64,000 nucleotides of DNA, taken from assembly GCF_000735135.1 (NCBI RefSeq), contig NZ_JPLZ01000006.1:992001-1056000 (forward strand). The letters are read 5' to 3'. Below the pieces are notes generated by a model. It saw nothing but the letters and a program-made list of their open reading frames with translations, searched no databases and was not told where the DNA came from. Positions 48,912 to 56,232 of the stretch are shown here, in pieces. The number at the start of each line of letters is the position of its first letter. Position 1 is the stretch's first letter. This stretch comes from Chryseobacterium sp. FH1 (GTDB taxonomy: Bacteria; Bacteroidota; Bacteroidia; Flavobacteriales; Weeksellaceae). Position numbers and translations under genes: made by a program.

Positions 48912-50114
48912 TTATTTAAATTCAGAATTATATTGTTGGATCGCATCTTTCAAGATCTCGACACTTCTTTTAAGATCTTCCTGTTTCAAAACGTACGCGA
49001 TTCTCACTTGTTTTTTCCCAAGTTCAGGATTGCTGTAGAAACCGCCCATTGGCGCAACCATTACAGTTTCATTGTTGTTAGAATAACTTTCCAAAAGCCA
49101 TTGTGCAAATTTCTCTGTATCATCTACTGGCAATTCCACACCACAATAGAATGCACCTTTTGGTTTTGGACAGACCACTCCGGGGATTTCGTTCAATAAT
49201 CCTACCAAAAGATCTCTTCTTTCCGTGTATTCTTCTCTTACTTTTGCAATGTATTCTGCATCATTTTTATGCGCGGCCGTTGCTGCGATTTGACCCAAAA
49301 GAACGGGACTTAATCTAGCTTGTGCAAAAAGAATTGCTGCATCGTGGATTTTTTTTGAACGCGTAATTAAACAGCCAATTCTCGCCCCACACATCGAATA
49401 TCTTTTGGATTCGGAATCGATAACGATCACGTTGTCTGCAACTTCTGGAAACTCGAACATTGAGATTTGATGTTCTCCGTCGTAAACATATTCTCTGTAA
49501 ACTTCGTCGGAAATAATGACAATGTCGTGTTTTTTTGCAATCTCTGCCAATTGCTGCAGTTCTTCTCTTGAATATAAATATCCAGTTGGATTTCCTGGAT
49601 TACAGATCACTATCGCTCTTGTTTTATCTGTAATTCTTTTCTCAAATTCTTCAATGGAAGGTAATGCAAACCCTGTATCAATCGTGGATGGAACCGCAAC
49701 AATATTGATATTGAAAGTTCCTGCAAATCCGTTGTAATTTGCATAGTAAGGTTCTGGAATGATGATCTCATCGCCGTCATCGCAAAGTGTGGAAATGGCG
49801 AAGTTCAAAGCTTCTGAACCACCGTTTGTCACAATGAAATTATCTGTGGTCAAATCGGTAAACCCTAATGAATGGTAGTAATCTCTAAGCGCAATTCTGT
49901 AATCCAGATTCCCTTCGGAAAGTGCATATTCCAGAACTTTGAGATCGATGTTTTTGATGGCTTGTAAAGCGGTGTCAGGCGTCTCGATGTCGGGCTGACC
50001 AATGTTGAGGTGATAAACTTTGATTCCTTTTTGTTTTGCTGCTGTTGCAAACGGAACTAATTTTCTAACTGGAGACGCGGGCATATGTTGTGCGCGCTGA
50101 GATATTTTCGGCAT
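48912..50114 (-). CDS. Pyridoxal phosphate-dependent aminotransferase class I
   Basis: The 400-residue protein has the fold-type I aspartate aminotransferase layout: YHLNIGQPDIETP, VTNGGSEALNFAI (residues about 95-107), NPGNPTGYLYS, SDEVYREYVYDG and the PLP Lys237 in DSESKRYSMCGARIG. It probably transfers amino groups between aspartate or aromatic amino acids and 2-oxo acids. The SKRYSMCG motif is typical of the Bacteroidota/archaeal AspC-like branch. It is first in a probable operon with a lipoprotein and murB. Confidence 0.92.
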   Translation of the reverse strand: MPKISQRAQHMPASPVRKLVPFATAAKQKGIKVYHLNIGQPDIETPDTALQAIKNIDLKVLEYALSEGNLDYRIALRDYYHSLGFTDLTTDNFIVTNGGSEALNFAISTLCDDGDEIIIPEPYYANYNGFAGTFNINIVAVPSTIDTGFALPSIEEFEKRITDKTRAIVICNPGNPTGYLYSREELQQLAEIAKKHDIVIISDEVYREYVYDGEHQISMFEFPEVADNVIVIDSESKRYSMCGARIGCLITRSKKIHDAAILFAQARLSPVLLGQIAATAAHKNDAEYIAKVREEYTERRDLLVGLLNEIPGVVCPKPKGAFYCGVELPVDDTEKFAQWLLESYSNNNETVMVAPMGGFYSNPELGKKQVRIAYVLKQEDLKRSVEILKDAIQQYNSEFK

Positions 50115-50224
50115 TGTTTATTGACTTTGAGGTACAAAAATAGGGGAAAAAATTCAATCTTCAAGGTTCAAAATTCAGAGTTTGGAATGGCATATTAAAT
50201 TTTGAACATTGTGTCTTGAATTAG

Positions 50225-50232
50225 TAGATTTG
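50225..50232 (+). promoter_or_regulatory. -7 box of the YiiX-like gene
   Basis: TAGATTTG, a perfect TAnnTTTG box, ends 5 bp before the ATG at 50238. The transcript would be leaderless or nearly so. Confidence 0.5.
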
Positions 50233-50237
50233 CAAGT

Positions 50238-50864
50238 ATGAAAAAATCGGTTTTACTTTTTTTGTTCTTGTTGACATTAAGTTGTAAAACTTACAATACC
50301 TCAATTTTGGAAAACGGAGATTTGCTTTTTGTGCCAGCTGTGGAAACGGGATTGTCCGGCGCCATCAACAATGTGACGCAGACGAAAAAGAAAACGTCTT
50401 ATGACCACATCGGAATCGTGAAGAAAGAATCCGACCATTTGTATGTTCTCCACGCCGCGCCAAAAGGTGGTTCACAAAAACAGAAATTAAATCATTTCCT
50501 GAAGGAGCAAACCAAACTCGGACAAAAAATTGATGTTTATCGTTTGAAAGAAGAATATCAATCTGTTATTCCAAATTCTGTTTCGAAGGCTGAAACTCTG
50601 GTTGGGAAACCATATAACTTTACTTATATCTTGGATGAAAATTCGTATTACTGTTCAGATTTTGTGGAGAGAGCTTTTCGTGAGAATCAGATTTTTGCAT
50701 TGGAACCAATGACTTTCATCGATCCTAAAACAAAGAAAACCAATGCGTTTTGGGAAAAATTCTATCAAGATAAAAACCTGAAAGTGCCAGAAGGTGAACC
50801 TGGCTGTAATCCAAATGGACTGGCGTCTTCTGAAAAATTAAGCAAAATAGGAGAAATCAAGTAA
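50238..50864 (+). CDS. YiiX-like permuted papain-fold lipoprotein
   Basis: The 208-residue protein has a lipoprotein signal ending at Cys16 (LTLSC). The YiiX/YebB-type permuted NlpC/P60 features are ENGDLLFVPA near the start, the histidine in YDHIGIVKK and the nucleophile in YYCSDFVERAF (about residues 136-146). Such enzymes hydrolyse amide bonds in peptidoglycan or lipids. The Cys is preceded by Tyr-Tyr as in YiiX. Attachment to the envelope is expected. It precedes the alpha-oxoamine synthase promoter on the same strand. Confidence 0.88.
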   Translation: MKKSVLLFLFLLTLSCKTYNTSILENGDLLFVPAVETGLSGAINNVTQTKKKTSYDHIGIVKKESDHLYVLHAAPKGGSQKQKLNHFLKEQTKLGQKIDVYRLKEEYQSVIPNSVSKAETLVGKPYNFTYILDENSYYCSDFVERAFRENQIFALEPMTFIDPKTKKTNAFWEKFYQDKNLKVPEGEPGCNPNGLASSEKLSKIGEIK

Positions 50865-50877
50865 AAAAAATTTGAAA

Positions 50878-50922
50878 TTAATTCATACTTATTTGATAGG
50901 AATTAGTATTTTTCTATATTTG
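50878..50922 (+). promoter_or_regulatory. Promoter with TTAATTC/GAATTA operator, copy 1
   Basis: A -33 TTTG (50892-50895) and a -7 TATATTTG (50915-50922) are separated by exactly 19 bp, the ideal Bacteroidota spacing. TTAATTC (50878-50884) and GAATTA (50900-50905) flank the -33 box as an inverted repeat with a 15-bp spacer. The same layout and most of the same bases recur at 52179-52225. Confidence 0.75.
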
Positions 50923-50939
50923 CCTTCATAAAATTTACT

Positions 50940-52169
50940 ATGGATATATTTGAAAGAATTGAAAATAACCCAGGTCCATTGGGCGAATTTGCAAGTTATG
51001 CAGATGGGGAATATATTTTTCCACAATTGGAAGGCGAGATCTCTACAAGAATGGTTTTCAAAGGCCGAGAAATGATTGTCTTTAGCCTCAACAATTATCT
51101 TGGTTTGGCCAATCATCCAGAAGTACGAAAAATTGATGCAGAAACTGGGAAAGCTTTCGGATTGGCTTATCCAATGGGTTCCCGCGCAATGACGGGACAA
51201 ACCAAATACCACCAGCAATTGGAAAGAGAGCTTGCCGATTTTACCCAAAAAGAAGATGCACTTCTATTGAATTTCGGTTACCAAGGAATGTTTTCATTAA
51301 TTGACACCCTACTGACCAGAAATGATGTAGTGGTCTACGACAGCGAAAGTCACGCATGCGCGATTGACGGCGTCAAATTGCACCGAGGAAAAAGATTCGT
51401 CTTCGCCCATAATGATATCGAAAGTTTTGAAAAATCGCTTCAAAAAGCAACTAAAATAACCAATGAAACTGGAGGTGGAATTCTGGTTCTGACAGAAGGT
51501 GTTTTCAGTATGAATGCAGAACAGGGCAAGCTGAAGGAAATTGTCGCTTTGAAGGAAAAATATCCATTCCGACTGATTGTTGACGATGCGCACGGACTTG
51601 GCGTGATGGGAAAAAATGGGATTGGAACAGGCGAGGAGCAAGGTGTTCAAAATGATATCGACCTTTATTTTTCGACTTTTACCAAATCATTTGCAGGTTT
51701 TGGAGCGTTTGTTTCTGGGAAAGCGAGCGTCATCAAATATGTAAAATACAACATTCGTTCGCAGATTTTTGCAAAAGCCTTGCCAGTGACAATGGTGATT
51801 GGAATTCAAAAAAGATTGGAACTAATCAAGAAAAATCCGCAATTGCGTGATCGACTTTGGGAAAACGTCCACAAAATTCAAAAAGGTTTGACGGAACTCG
51901 GTTTCGATATTGGAAAGACGGATACTTGCATCACACCGGTCTACATCAAAGCTGATACATTAGAAGCGACGTTAATTGTGAAAGAACTGAGAGAAGTTCA
52001 TGGGATTTTTACAAGTATTGTGGTTTATCCTGTCATTCCAAAAGGTTTGGTAATGCTAAGAATCATTGCGACAGCAGAACATACTGATTTTGAGATAGAA
52101 CAACTTTTATTGGCCTTCAAAAGTTTGAAAAAAGAATCAAGTCATCCACCAATATTAATAAATGATTAA
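50940..52169 (+). CDS. Alpha-oxoamine synthase: serine palmitoyltransferase / cysteate acyltransferase type
   Basis: The 409-residue PLP enzyme has the alpha-oxoamine synthase layout: SLNNYLGLANHPEV, GSRAMTGQTKYHQQLE, the PLP-stacking His138 in DSESHACAID, Asp215-x-x-His218 in VDDAHGLGVMG and the Schiff-base Lys249 in FTKSFAGFGAF. It condenses an acyl-thioester with a small amino acid. The FTKSFA context is of the serine palmitoyltransferase branch, not BioF or KBL. Flavobacteria of this group make sphingolipids and sulfonolipids (from cysteate), so either substrate is possible. A promoter shared with a sulfur-related gene pair favours the cysteate option weakly. Confidence 0.85.
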   Translation: MDIFERIENNPGPLGEFASYADGEYIFPQLEGEISTRMVFKGREMIVFSLNNYLGLANHPEVRKIDAETGKAFGLAYPMGSRAMTGQTKYHQQLERELADFTQKEDALLLNFGYQGMFSLIDTLLTRNDVVVYDSESHACAIDGVKLHRGKRFVFAHNDIESFEKSLQKATKITNETGGGILVLTEGVFSMNAEQGKLKEIVALKEKYPFRLIVDDAHGLGVMGKNGIGTGEEQGVQNDIDLYFSTFTKSFAGFGAFVSGKASVIKYVKYNIRSQIFAKALPVTMVIGIQKRLELIKKNPQLRDRLWENVHKIQKGLTELGFDIGKTDTCITPVYIKADTLEATLIVKELREVHGIFTSIVVYPVIPKGLVMLRIIATAEHTDFEIEQLLLAFKSLKKESSHPPILIND

Positions 52170-52178
52170 TTTCTGAAA

Positions 52179-52225
52179 ATTTAATTCATACTTATTTGGT
52201 GGGAATTAAATAATTTCTATATTTG
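52179..52225 (+). promoter_or_regulatory. Promoter with TTAATTC/GAATTA operator, copy 2
   Basis: ATTTAATTC (52179-52187) and GAATTAAAT (52203-52211) form a perfect 9-bp inverted repeat with a 15-bp spacer. It surrounds the -33 TTTG (52195-52198). The -7 TATATTTG (52218-52225) is 19 bp downstream. This is a second copy of the segment at 50878-50922. Confidence 0.78.
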
Positions 52226-52231
52226 CAATAG

Positions 52232-52348
52232 AATTAAGATTAAATGAAACGCATATTCTCTCAAATCATAATGTGTAACTCCAAGTAGATCATTGGGTAG
52301 GAGAGAATATGTCTTAAGCTTTACCCCTTTTCGGTAGAGCTTTTTTTA
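52232..52348 (+). ncRNA. Structured leader RNA ending in an intrinsic terminator (candidate riboswitch/attenuator)
   Basis: From the expected start near 52232, about 117 nt are transcribed before a terminator. An 11-bp stem CATATTCTCTC (52252-52262) with GAGAGAATATG (52301-52311) encloses a 38-nt internal region containing a CCAA/TTGG mini-hairpin (52281-52284 with 52293-52296). Right after comes the terminator: AAGCTTTACC (52316-52325) with GGTAGAGCTT (52333-52342) and seven T. The DUF4395 gene starts 22 nt later. It does not match the SAM-I or TPP consensus as I know them. A stand-alone small RNA is the alternative. Confidence 0.6.
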
Positions 52349-52369
52349 TTTCAAAAATTGATATAAGCT

Positions 52370-52810
52370 ATGGGAAAACTTTCTAATAAAAATATTTACG
52401 TCGATGAGAATGCTGTATCGATTGTGGCATACCAAGTGATTCTGATCACCGTTTTCGGGATTCATTTTCAACAACAATGGTTGTTGCTTTTTCTGGCCTT
52501 CGACTTTCTTCTTCGTGCCACCGGATTGTTCGCTTCGCCATTATATTATGTAGCGAAGAAAGTTTCCGAGTTTCTCTATTTTGACAATAAACCTGTTTTT
52601 GCAGGACCTAAGAGATTTGCAGCGATGTTGGGATTTGTAATGACAATCCTCATTGCATTTTCTTATGATTCCCAAATTGGGATTTTCCTTGGCATTACGC
52701 TGATTGCATTGGCCGCTTTGGAAAGTGTTTTCAGCGTCTGTATAGGCTGTTACATTTACAATTTTCTAATCGTCCCGATTCAAAACAAATTCAACAATTC
52801 ACCAAAATAA
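52370..52810 (+). CDS. DUF4395 family membrane protein
   Basis: The 146-residue protein has four membrane helices in the DUF4395 pattern: VDENAVSIVAYQVILI, FDFLLRATGLFASPLY, GPKRFAAMLGFVM and the C-terminal ALAALESVFSVCIGCYIYN with a CIGCY cysteine pair facing the membrane edge. DUF4395 proteins often occur with thioredoxin-, rhodanese- or sulfur-handling genes and may carry reducing power or a sulfur compound; the role is not established. It is coupled to a NIL-domain gene 3 bp downstream, behind the structured leader RNA. Confidence 0.88.
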   Translation: MGKLSNKNIYVDENAVSIVAYQVILITVFGIHFQQQWLLLFLAFDFLLRATGLFASPLYYVAKKVSEFLYFDNKPVFAGPKRFAAMLGFVMTILIAFSYDSQIGIFLGITLIALAALESVFSVCIGCYIYNFLIVPIQNKFNNSPK

Positions 52811-52813
52811 TAT

Positions 52814-53131
52814 ATGATTATGATTTACAAACAAGAAACTTTCGGCAACAGTTTTGTTCCGAAGCCAGCAAAGGAAATTATTCTGGAAATAGAACTGAAT
52901 GGAAAAATCAGATTTGATCTTCTGCTTTACACGATTTACAACCATTACAAAATCAGTTACAAAATCGTAAACGCACACATCGAATATCTGAATGGGAACA
53001 ACTTCGGGAACGTAAAACTTCTTCTGAAAATAACGGATGATGAGATCGACAAAATCGAAAATTATCTTGGCGAATATAAAATGATGAGTTGCAAAATACC
53101 TGTCTTACAACAAAAAAAAGAAGCTTCATAA
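52814..53131 (+). CDS. Stand-alone NIL-domain protein
   Basis: The 105-residue protein is little more than a NIL domain: LLYTIYNHYKISYKIVNAHI, EYLNGNNFGNVKLLLKI and the last strand-helix EIDKIENYLGEYKMM. NIL (ACT-like) domains end the MetN ATPase of methionine importers and bind methionine as an allosteric signal. A free NIL protein next to DUF4395 suggests a methionine- or sulfur-responsive role (inference). The stop codon at 53129-53131 lies inside a terminator hairpin shared with the convergent AraC gene. Confidence 0.8.
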   Translation: MIMIYKQETFGNSFVPKPAKEIILEIELNGKIRFDLLLYTIYNHYKISYKIVNAHIEYLNGNNFGNVKLLLKITDDEIDKIENYLGEYKMMSCKIPVLQQKKEAS

Positions 53132-53143
53132 AGCTTCTTTTTT
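53114..53143. terminator. Bidirectional terminator containing both stop codons
   Basis: A 13-bp stem (53114-53126 with 53131-53143) built on AAAGAAGCTT / AAGCTTCTTT with loop CATA. The stop codon of the NIL gene (53129-53131) and that of the convergent AraC gene (53126-53128) both lie in the hairpin; the coding ends overlap by 6 bp. Confidence 0.88.
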
Positions 53144-54331
53144 ATTTTTAATATATTCTGATGGGGAGATTCCTGTTTTCTGTTTGAATATCCTATAAAA
53201 ACTTGCTTTGGATTGAAAACCACAATCGTTGGCAATAGACATAATGGTAAATTTCGTAGTATCTCCTTTTTCAAATTTTTCAAGAACCTCCTTGATTCTG
53301 TAATCGTTGATTAGATTATAAAAATTAGTATTAAGATGTTGATTCAGAAGTTCGGAAAGTTTTTTATTGGAAATTCCTATTTTGTCAGATAGATCTGTTA
53401 GATTGAGTTCGTCATCCAAAAATATCTTGTCAATTTCAAGTAGCTTATTTAATTTTTCTTTGATGATCTCTATTTTTTCACTTGAAAAAGCATCCAATTG
53501 TCTGATTGGAGAATTCTTTTCCAAATTTTCGGAAAGCTCAGCATCTTCATTATTTGAAAGATTGATGACGTTGGTATTACCGCTGTTCTCAATCTTTTGT
53601 AATAGAAAATCAGGCATCAGTATTCTGGACTGGAACATCCCTTGATATCCAAGATACAGATAAAATCCTACAAATAAGAATGCGATGATTGTTCCTATAT
53701 TCCATGGTATTTGAGGAAAGAACATTTCATAGATTGTACAGCAAGAGTCAATTAATATGATTGCAAAAAGACCTAATGTCAATTGCTTGTACCAGCTGAG
53801 GTCATCCTTTTTCAGAATAGAATAGTTTTCTTCAAAGAGAATTTCTAGTTTTGCGAAAAAATTTAATGTCAGAATGATGTATACGCCTAAAAATGTATTT
53901 TCCAATAAATTGAAATAAGGCTCTATTGCATTGTAAAATTTATGAAAGAATGTTAAATAATCCGTAGCCATTGCAATAGATAACGGAATATTAAGACATA
54001 AGAAGACGATAAAAAAGGGAATAAGATTTTTAAGAAGAGGTCTGATGATTTTTTTCTGAGGAAGCACCAGAGATTTGAGTAAGAACAATATCACTGGTCC
54101 TAATAAATATCCAACGCCATGACCAAAAAAGACAGCAATAGCACCAATTATATGTGACCGATGCAAATAACCGTAATAATATAAAAGAAAGAAAAAGGCG
54201 TTACTAAATAAAACAATGAGCAGTAGCCGTGTAATGTCTCTACCGGATCTGATGAGAAAAAAAATCAATAAAAAAATAAAAAACATTCCGGCAATCAAAC
54301 CGAAGTCAATAAACATCTCCCAACTTTCCAT
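53126..54331 (-). CDS. Membrane-bound AraC family transcriptional regulator
   Basis: The 401-residue protein has seven or eight membrane helices (about residues 8-240), a linker, and a C-terminal AraC DNA-binding domain (about 295-398) with LTDLSDKIGISNKKLSELLN and IANDCGFQSKASFYRIFKQKTGISPSEY (in parts). Such proteins sense a signal in the membrane and bind DNA from it. The start codon region ATGGAAAGTTGGGAGAT is identical (17 nt) to a dispersed repeat phrase at 47397-47413, so the first residues may be repeat-derived and MFIDFGLIAG (ATG at 54316) is an alternative start. Confidence 0.88.
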   Translation of the reverse strand: MESWEMFIDFGLIAGMFFIFLLIFFLIRSGRDITRLLLIVLFSNAFFFLLYYYGYLHRSHIIGAIAVFFGHGVGYLLGPVILFLLKSLVLPQKKIIRPLLKNLIPFFIVFLCLNIPLSIAMATDYLTFFHKFYNAIEPYFNLLENTFLGVYIILTLNFFAKLEILFEENYSILKKDDLSWYKQLTLGLFAIILIDSCCTIYEMFFPQIPWNIGTIIAFLFVGFYLYLGYQGMFQSRILMPDFLLQKIENSGNTNVINLSNNEDAELSENLEKNSPIRQLDAFSSEKIEIIKEKLNKLLEIDKIFLDDELNLTDLSDKIGISNKKLSELLNQHLNTNFYNLINDYRIKEVLEKFEKGDTTKFTIMSIANDCGFQSKASFYRIFKQKTGISPSEYIKNKKEAL

Positions 54332-54391
54332 AGTGAAAAGTAGAGAATCTATTAGACTTTTACAAATTTGATTGCCAGAATTTAATAAAAT

Positions 54392-56083
54392 TTAATTTTT
54401 AATAATTTTTGATTGATATTTGTTATCGATCTTTAGTATATAAGTGCCTTTCAGAAGAATATTTGTTTTTACTTCTTGATTCTTTCCAAGTACGCCAGAT
54501 AAAATTTCTCTTCCAATCATATCATAAATGGCATATCTACTTCCTGATAATTCTTCTTTTGCCTTTACATAAAAAATATCTGAAGAAGGATTTGGATAAA
54601 CTAAAAGATTTGCTTTTGAATTTAAATCCTGTACGCCAAGATCCGTATTAGTAAGTTTTACAACATAAGAATCTCTGAAACCTCTGGAGGAAACATAGTA
54701 GTTGCTACTTCCGGTCGGGTTGAGATTTGCAAGCTCATCAAATGCGCCTCCTATGTAAATGTTATCATTCGCATCTTTCGCAGCACAATGTGTATCAATA
54801 AAATCAACGCCGGCAAATAATTTTGCATCAACAAATTTACCTTCGGTGTTTAATTTTGCCAAAAATGCATTCATAAAATGGTTAGTGTTCTGTTCTACTT
54901 CGATGTCATCAAATTTTACATTACCACCGACATATCCTGTTATAAAAGTCTCTTGATTTTTGTTAACAACAAGACCGTAGCCGAGAGACGAAGCTTCTTC
55001 TGTCAAAGGTTTCATGTAATTGGCCCAAACTAATTTTCCATTATTGTCGATCTTGAATACAAATCCAGTGAGCATGTTTTCTGCTGTGAAAGTATATTGT
55101 CCATTATGATCAACGTCTGGTCCGAAATCTATCGTACCTCCAAAATATCCTGAGACGTAAGCATTGTTACTATCATCCAAACTAAGACGTGTAGGTGTTG
55201 CGCCTGTACTGGATGTAAGGCTTTTGGTAGTTGTTACATTCACAAATTTCCCAGATAGATCCATTTTTAAAACAAAAACATCGAATCCCTCCGCTGTAAA
55301 TTCATGTGTTTGATTAGCATCCGGATCAAAATCTGTAGTTTCTGTGAAGTTACCTAATATGTAAAGATTTTCATTTTGTAATTTCATATCCATGGTAGTT
55401 GTCAGAAAGCCACCAATTGTTTTTACCCAAGAAAGGTCTCCGTTATTTGATAATTTTACAAAAAAAGAATCTACCAGACCTTTTGGTGTCAGAATGTTTT
55501 CAGCTTCTGATGGATCAAAGTCAACTGCTCCGGAAAAATATCCAGCAAGATAAACCTCTCCATTGGAAGATACTTGTACAGCACTAGTTTCTTCGTAGCC
55601 TTCTCCTCCGATTCCTTTGGCCCAGACAAAATTGCCATTCGGGTCGAGTTTCAGAACAAAAATATCTTGCGCGCCGTGGGACGTCAATGTTTGTGCTGTA
55701 CCACCTGGATTAAAATTGACAGTCTCTTCATAGATTCCTGTTACATAAATATTATTGTTAGCATCTACAGTGATAGATGTTCCATAGTCGTTAGACGTTC
55801 CACCTATGCCTTTGACCCAGAGTAATTGACCACTTGGCGAAGTTTTAGATATGAAGATATCGTACATTCCTTTTGACGTAAGATCTGTCTGCTGCAATTC
55901 TTCTCCAAAAATAGAATTATCAGTAAAGTATCCAGTTGCGTAAGAATTCCCTTGCGCATCTACAGCCAATGAACGAATGACATCGTCTCCCTCTCCCCCG
56001 AATGTTTTGGCCCAAGAAAATTCCTGCGCACTGGTTTGAACAATCCCTACTAGGATTGAAATAAAATAAAATACTTTTCTCAT
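54392..56083 (-). CDS. SBBP-repeat beta-propeller-like secreted protein with type IX sorting tail
   Basis: After a signal peptide (about residues 1-19) come about seven repeats of the SBBP type, each about 55-60 residues with the pattern WAKxxGGxGxD...D..GNxYxTGYF, as in FSWAKTFGGEGDDVIRSLAV and VWAKGIGGEGYEETSAVQV. The last about 75 residues (LLVYPNPSSDIFYVKAKEEL ... KGTYILKIDN) form a type IX secretion sorting domain. The protein is thus exported to the cell surface. Function of the repeats is unknown; adhesion or surface structure is likely. Single gene. Confidence 0.88.
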   Translation of the reverse strand: MRKVFYFISILVGIVQTSAQEFSWAKTFGGEGDDVIRSLAVDAQGNSYATGYFTDNSIFGEELQQTDLTSKGMYDIFISKTSPSGQLLWVKGIGGTSNDYGTSITVDANNNIYVTGIYEETVNFNPGGTAQTLTSHGAQDIFVLKLDPNGNFVWAKGIGGEGYEETSAVQVSSNGEVYLAGYFSGAVDFDPSEAENILTPKGLVDSFFVKLSNNGDLSWVKTIGGFLTTTMDMKLQNENLYILGNFTETTDFDPDANQTHEFTAEGFDVFVLKMDLSGKFVNVTTTKSLTSSTGATPTRLSLDDSNNAYVSGYFGGTIDFGPDVDHNGQYTFTAENMLTGFVFKIDNNGKLVWANYMKPLTEEASSLGYGLVVNKNQETFITGYVGGNVKFDDIEVEQNTNHFMNAFLAKLNTEGKFVDAKLFAGVDFIDTHCAAKDANDNIYIGGAFDELANLNPTGSSNYYVSSRGFRDSYVVKLTNTDLGVQDLNSKANLLVYPNPSSDIFYVKAKEELSGSRYAIYDMIGREILSGVLGKNQEVKTNILLKGTYILKIDNKYQSKIIKN

Positions 56084-56209
56084 ATTTAACTGGATTATTT
56101 AATTATTAAGACAAAATAAGTGAGAAATATGATAGTAAAGTTCTTATTGGAAGCAGTGAGACACTAATATCTGATTTTTTTTGAATTGAATATTAATGTT
56201 TAAATAAAA

Positions 56210-56232
56210 AAAGTGTTCTTAATGAACACTTT
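56210..56232 (-). terminator. Terminator of murA
   Basis: AAAGTGTTC (56210-56218) pairs with GAACACTTT (56224-56232) around a 5-nt loop. On the minus strand it overlaps the murA stop codon and is followed by TTTTTATTTA. Confidence 0.85.

Noticed and set aside
52226-52348. SAM-I riboswitch as the identity of the leader RNA
   Set aside because: The conserved SAM-I core elements (GAGGGA, TGGCCC-like and GCAACC segments) are not present, so I report it as unassigned.
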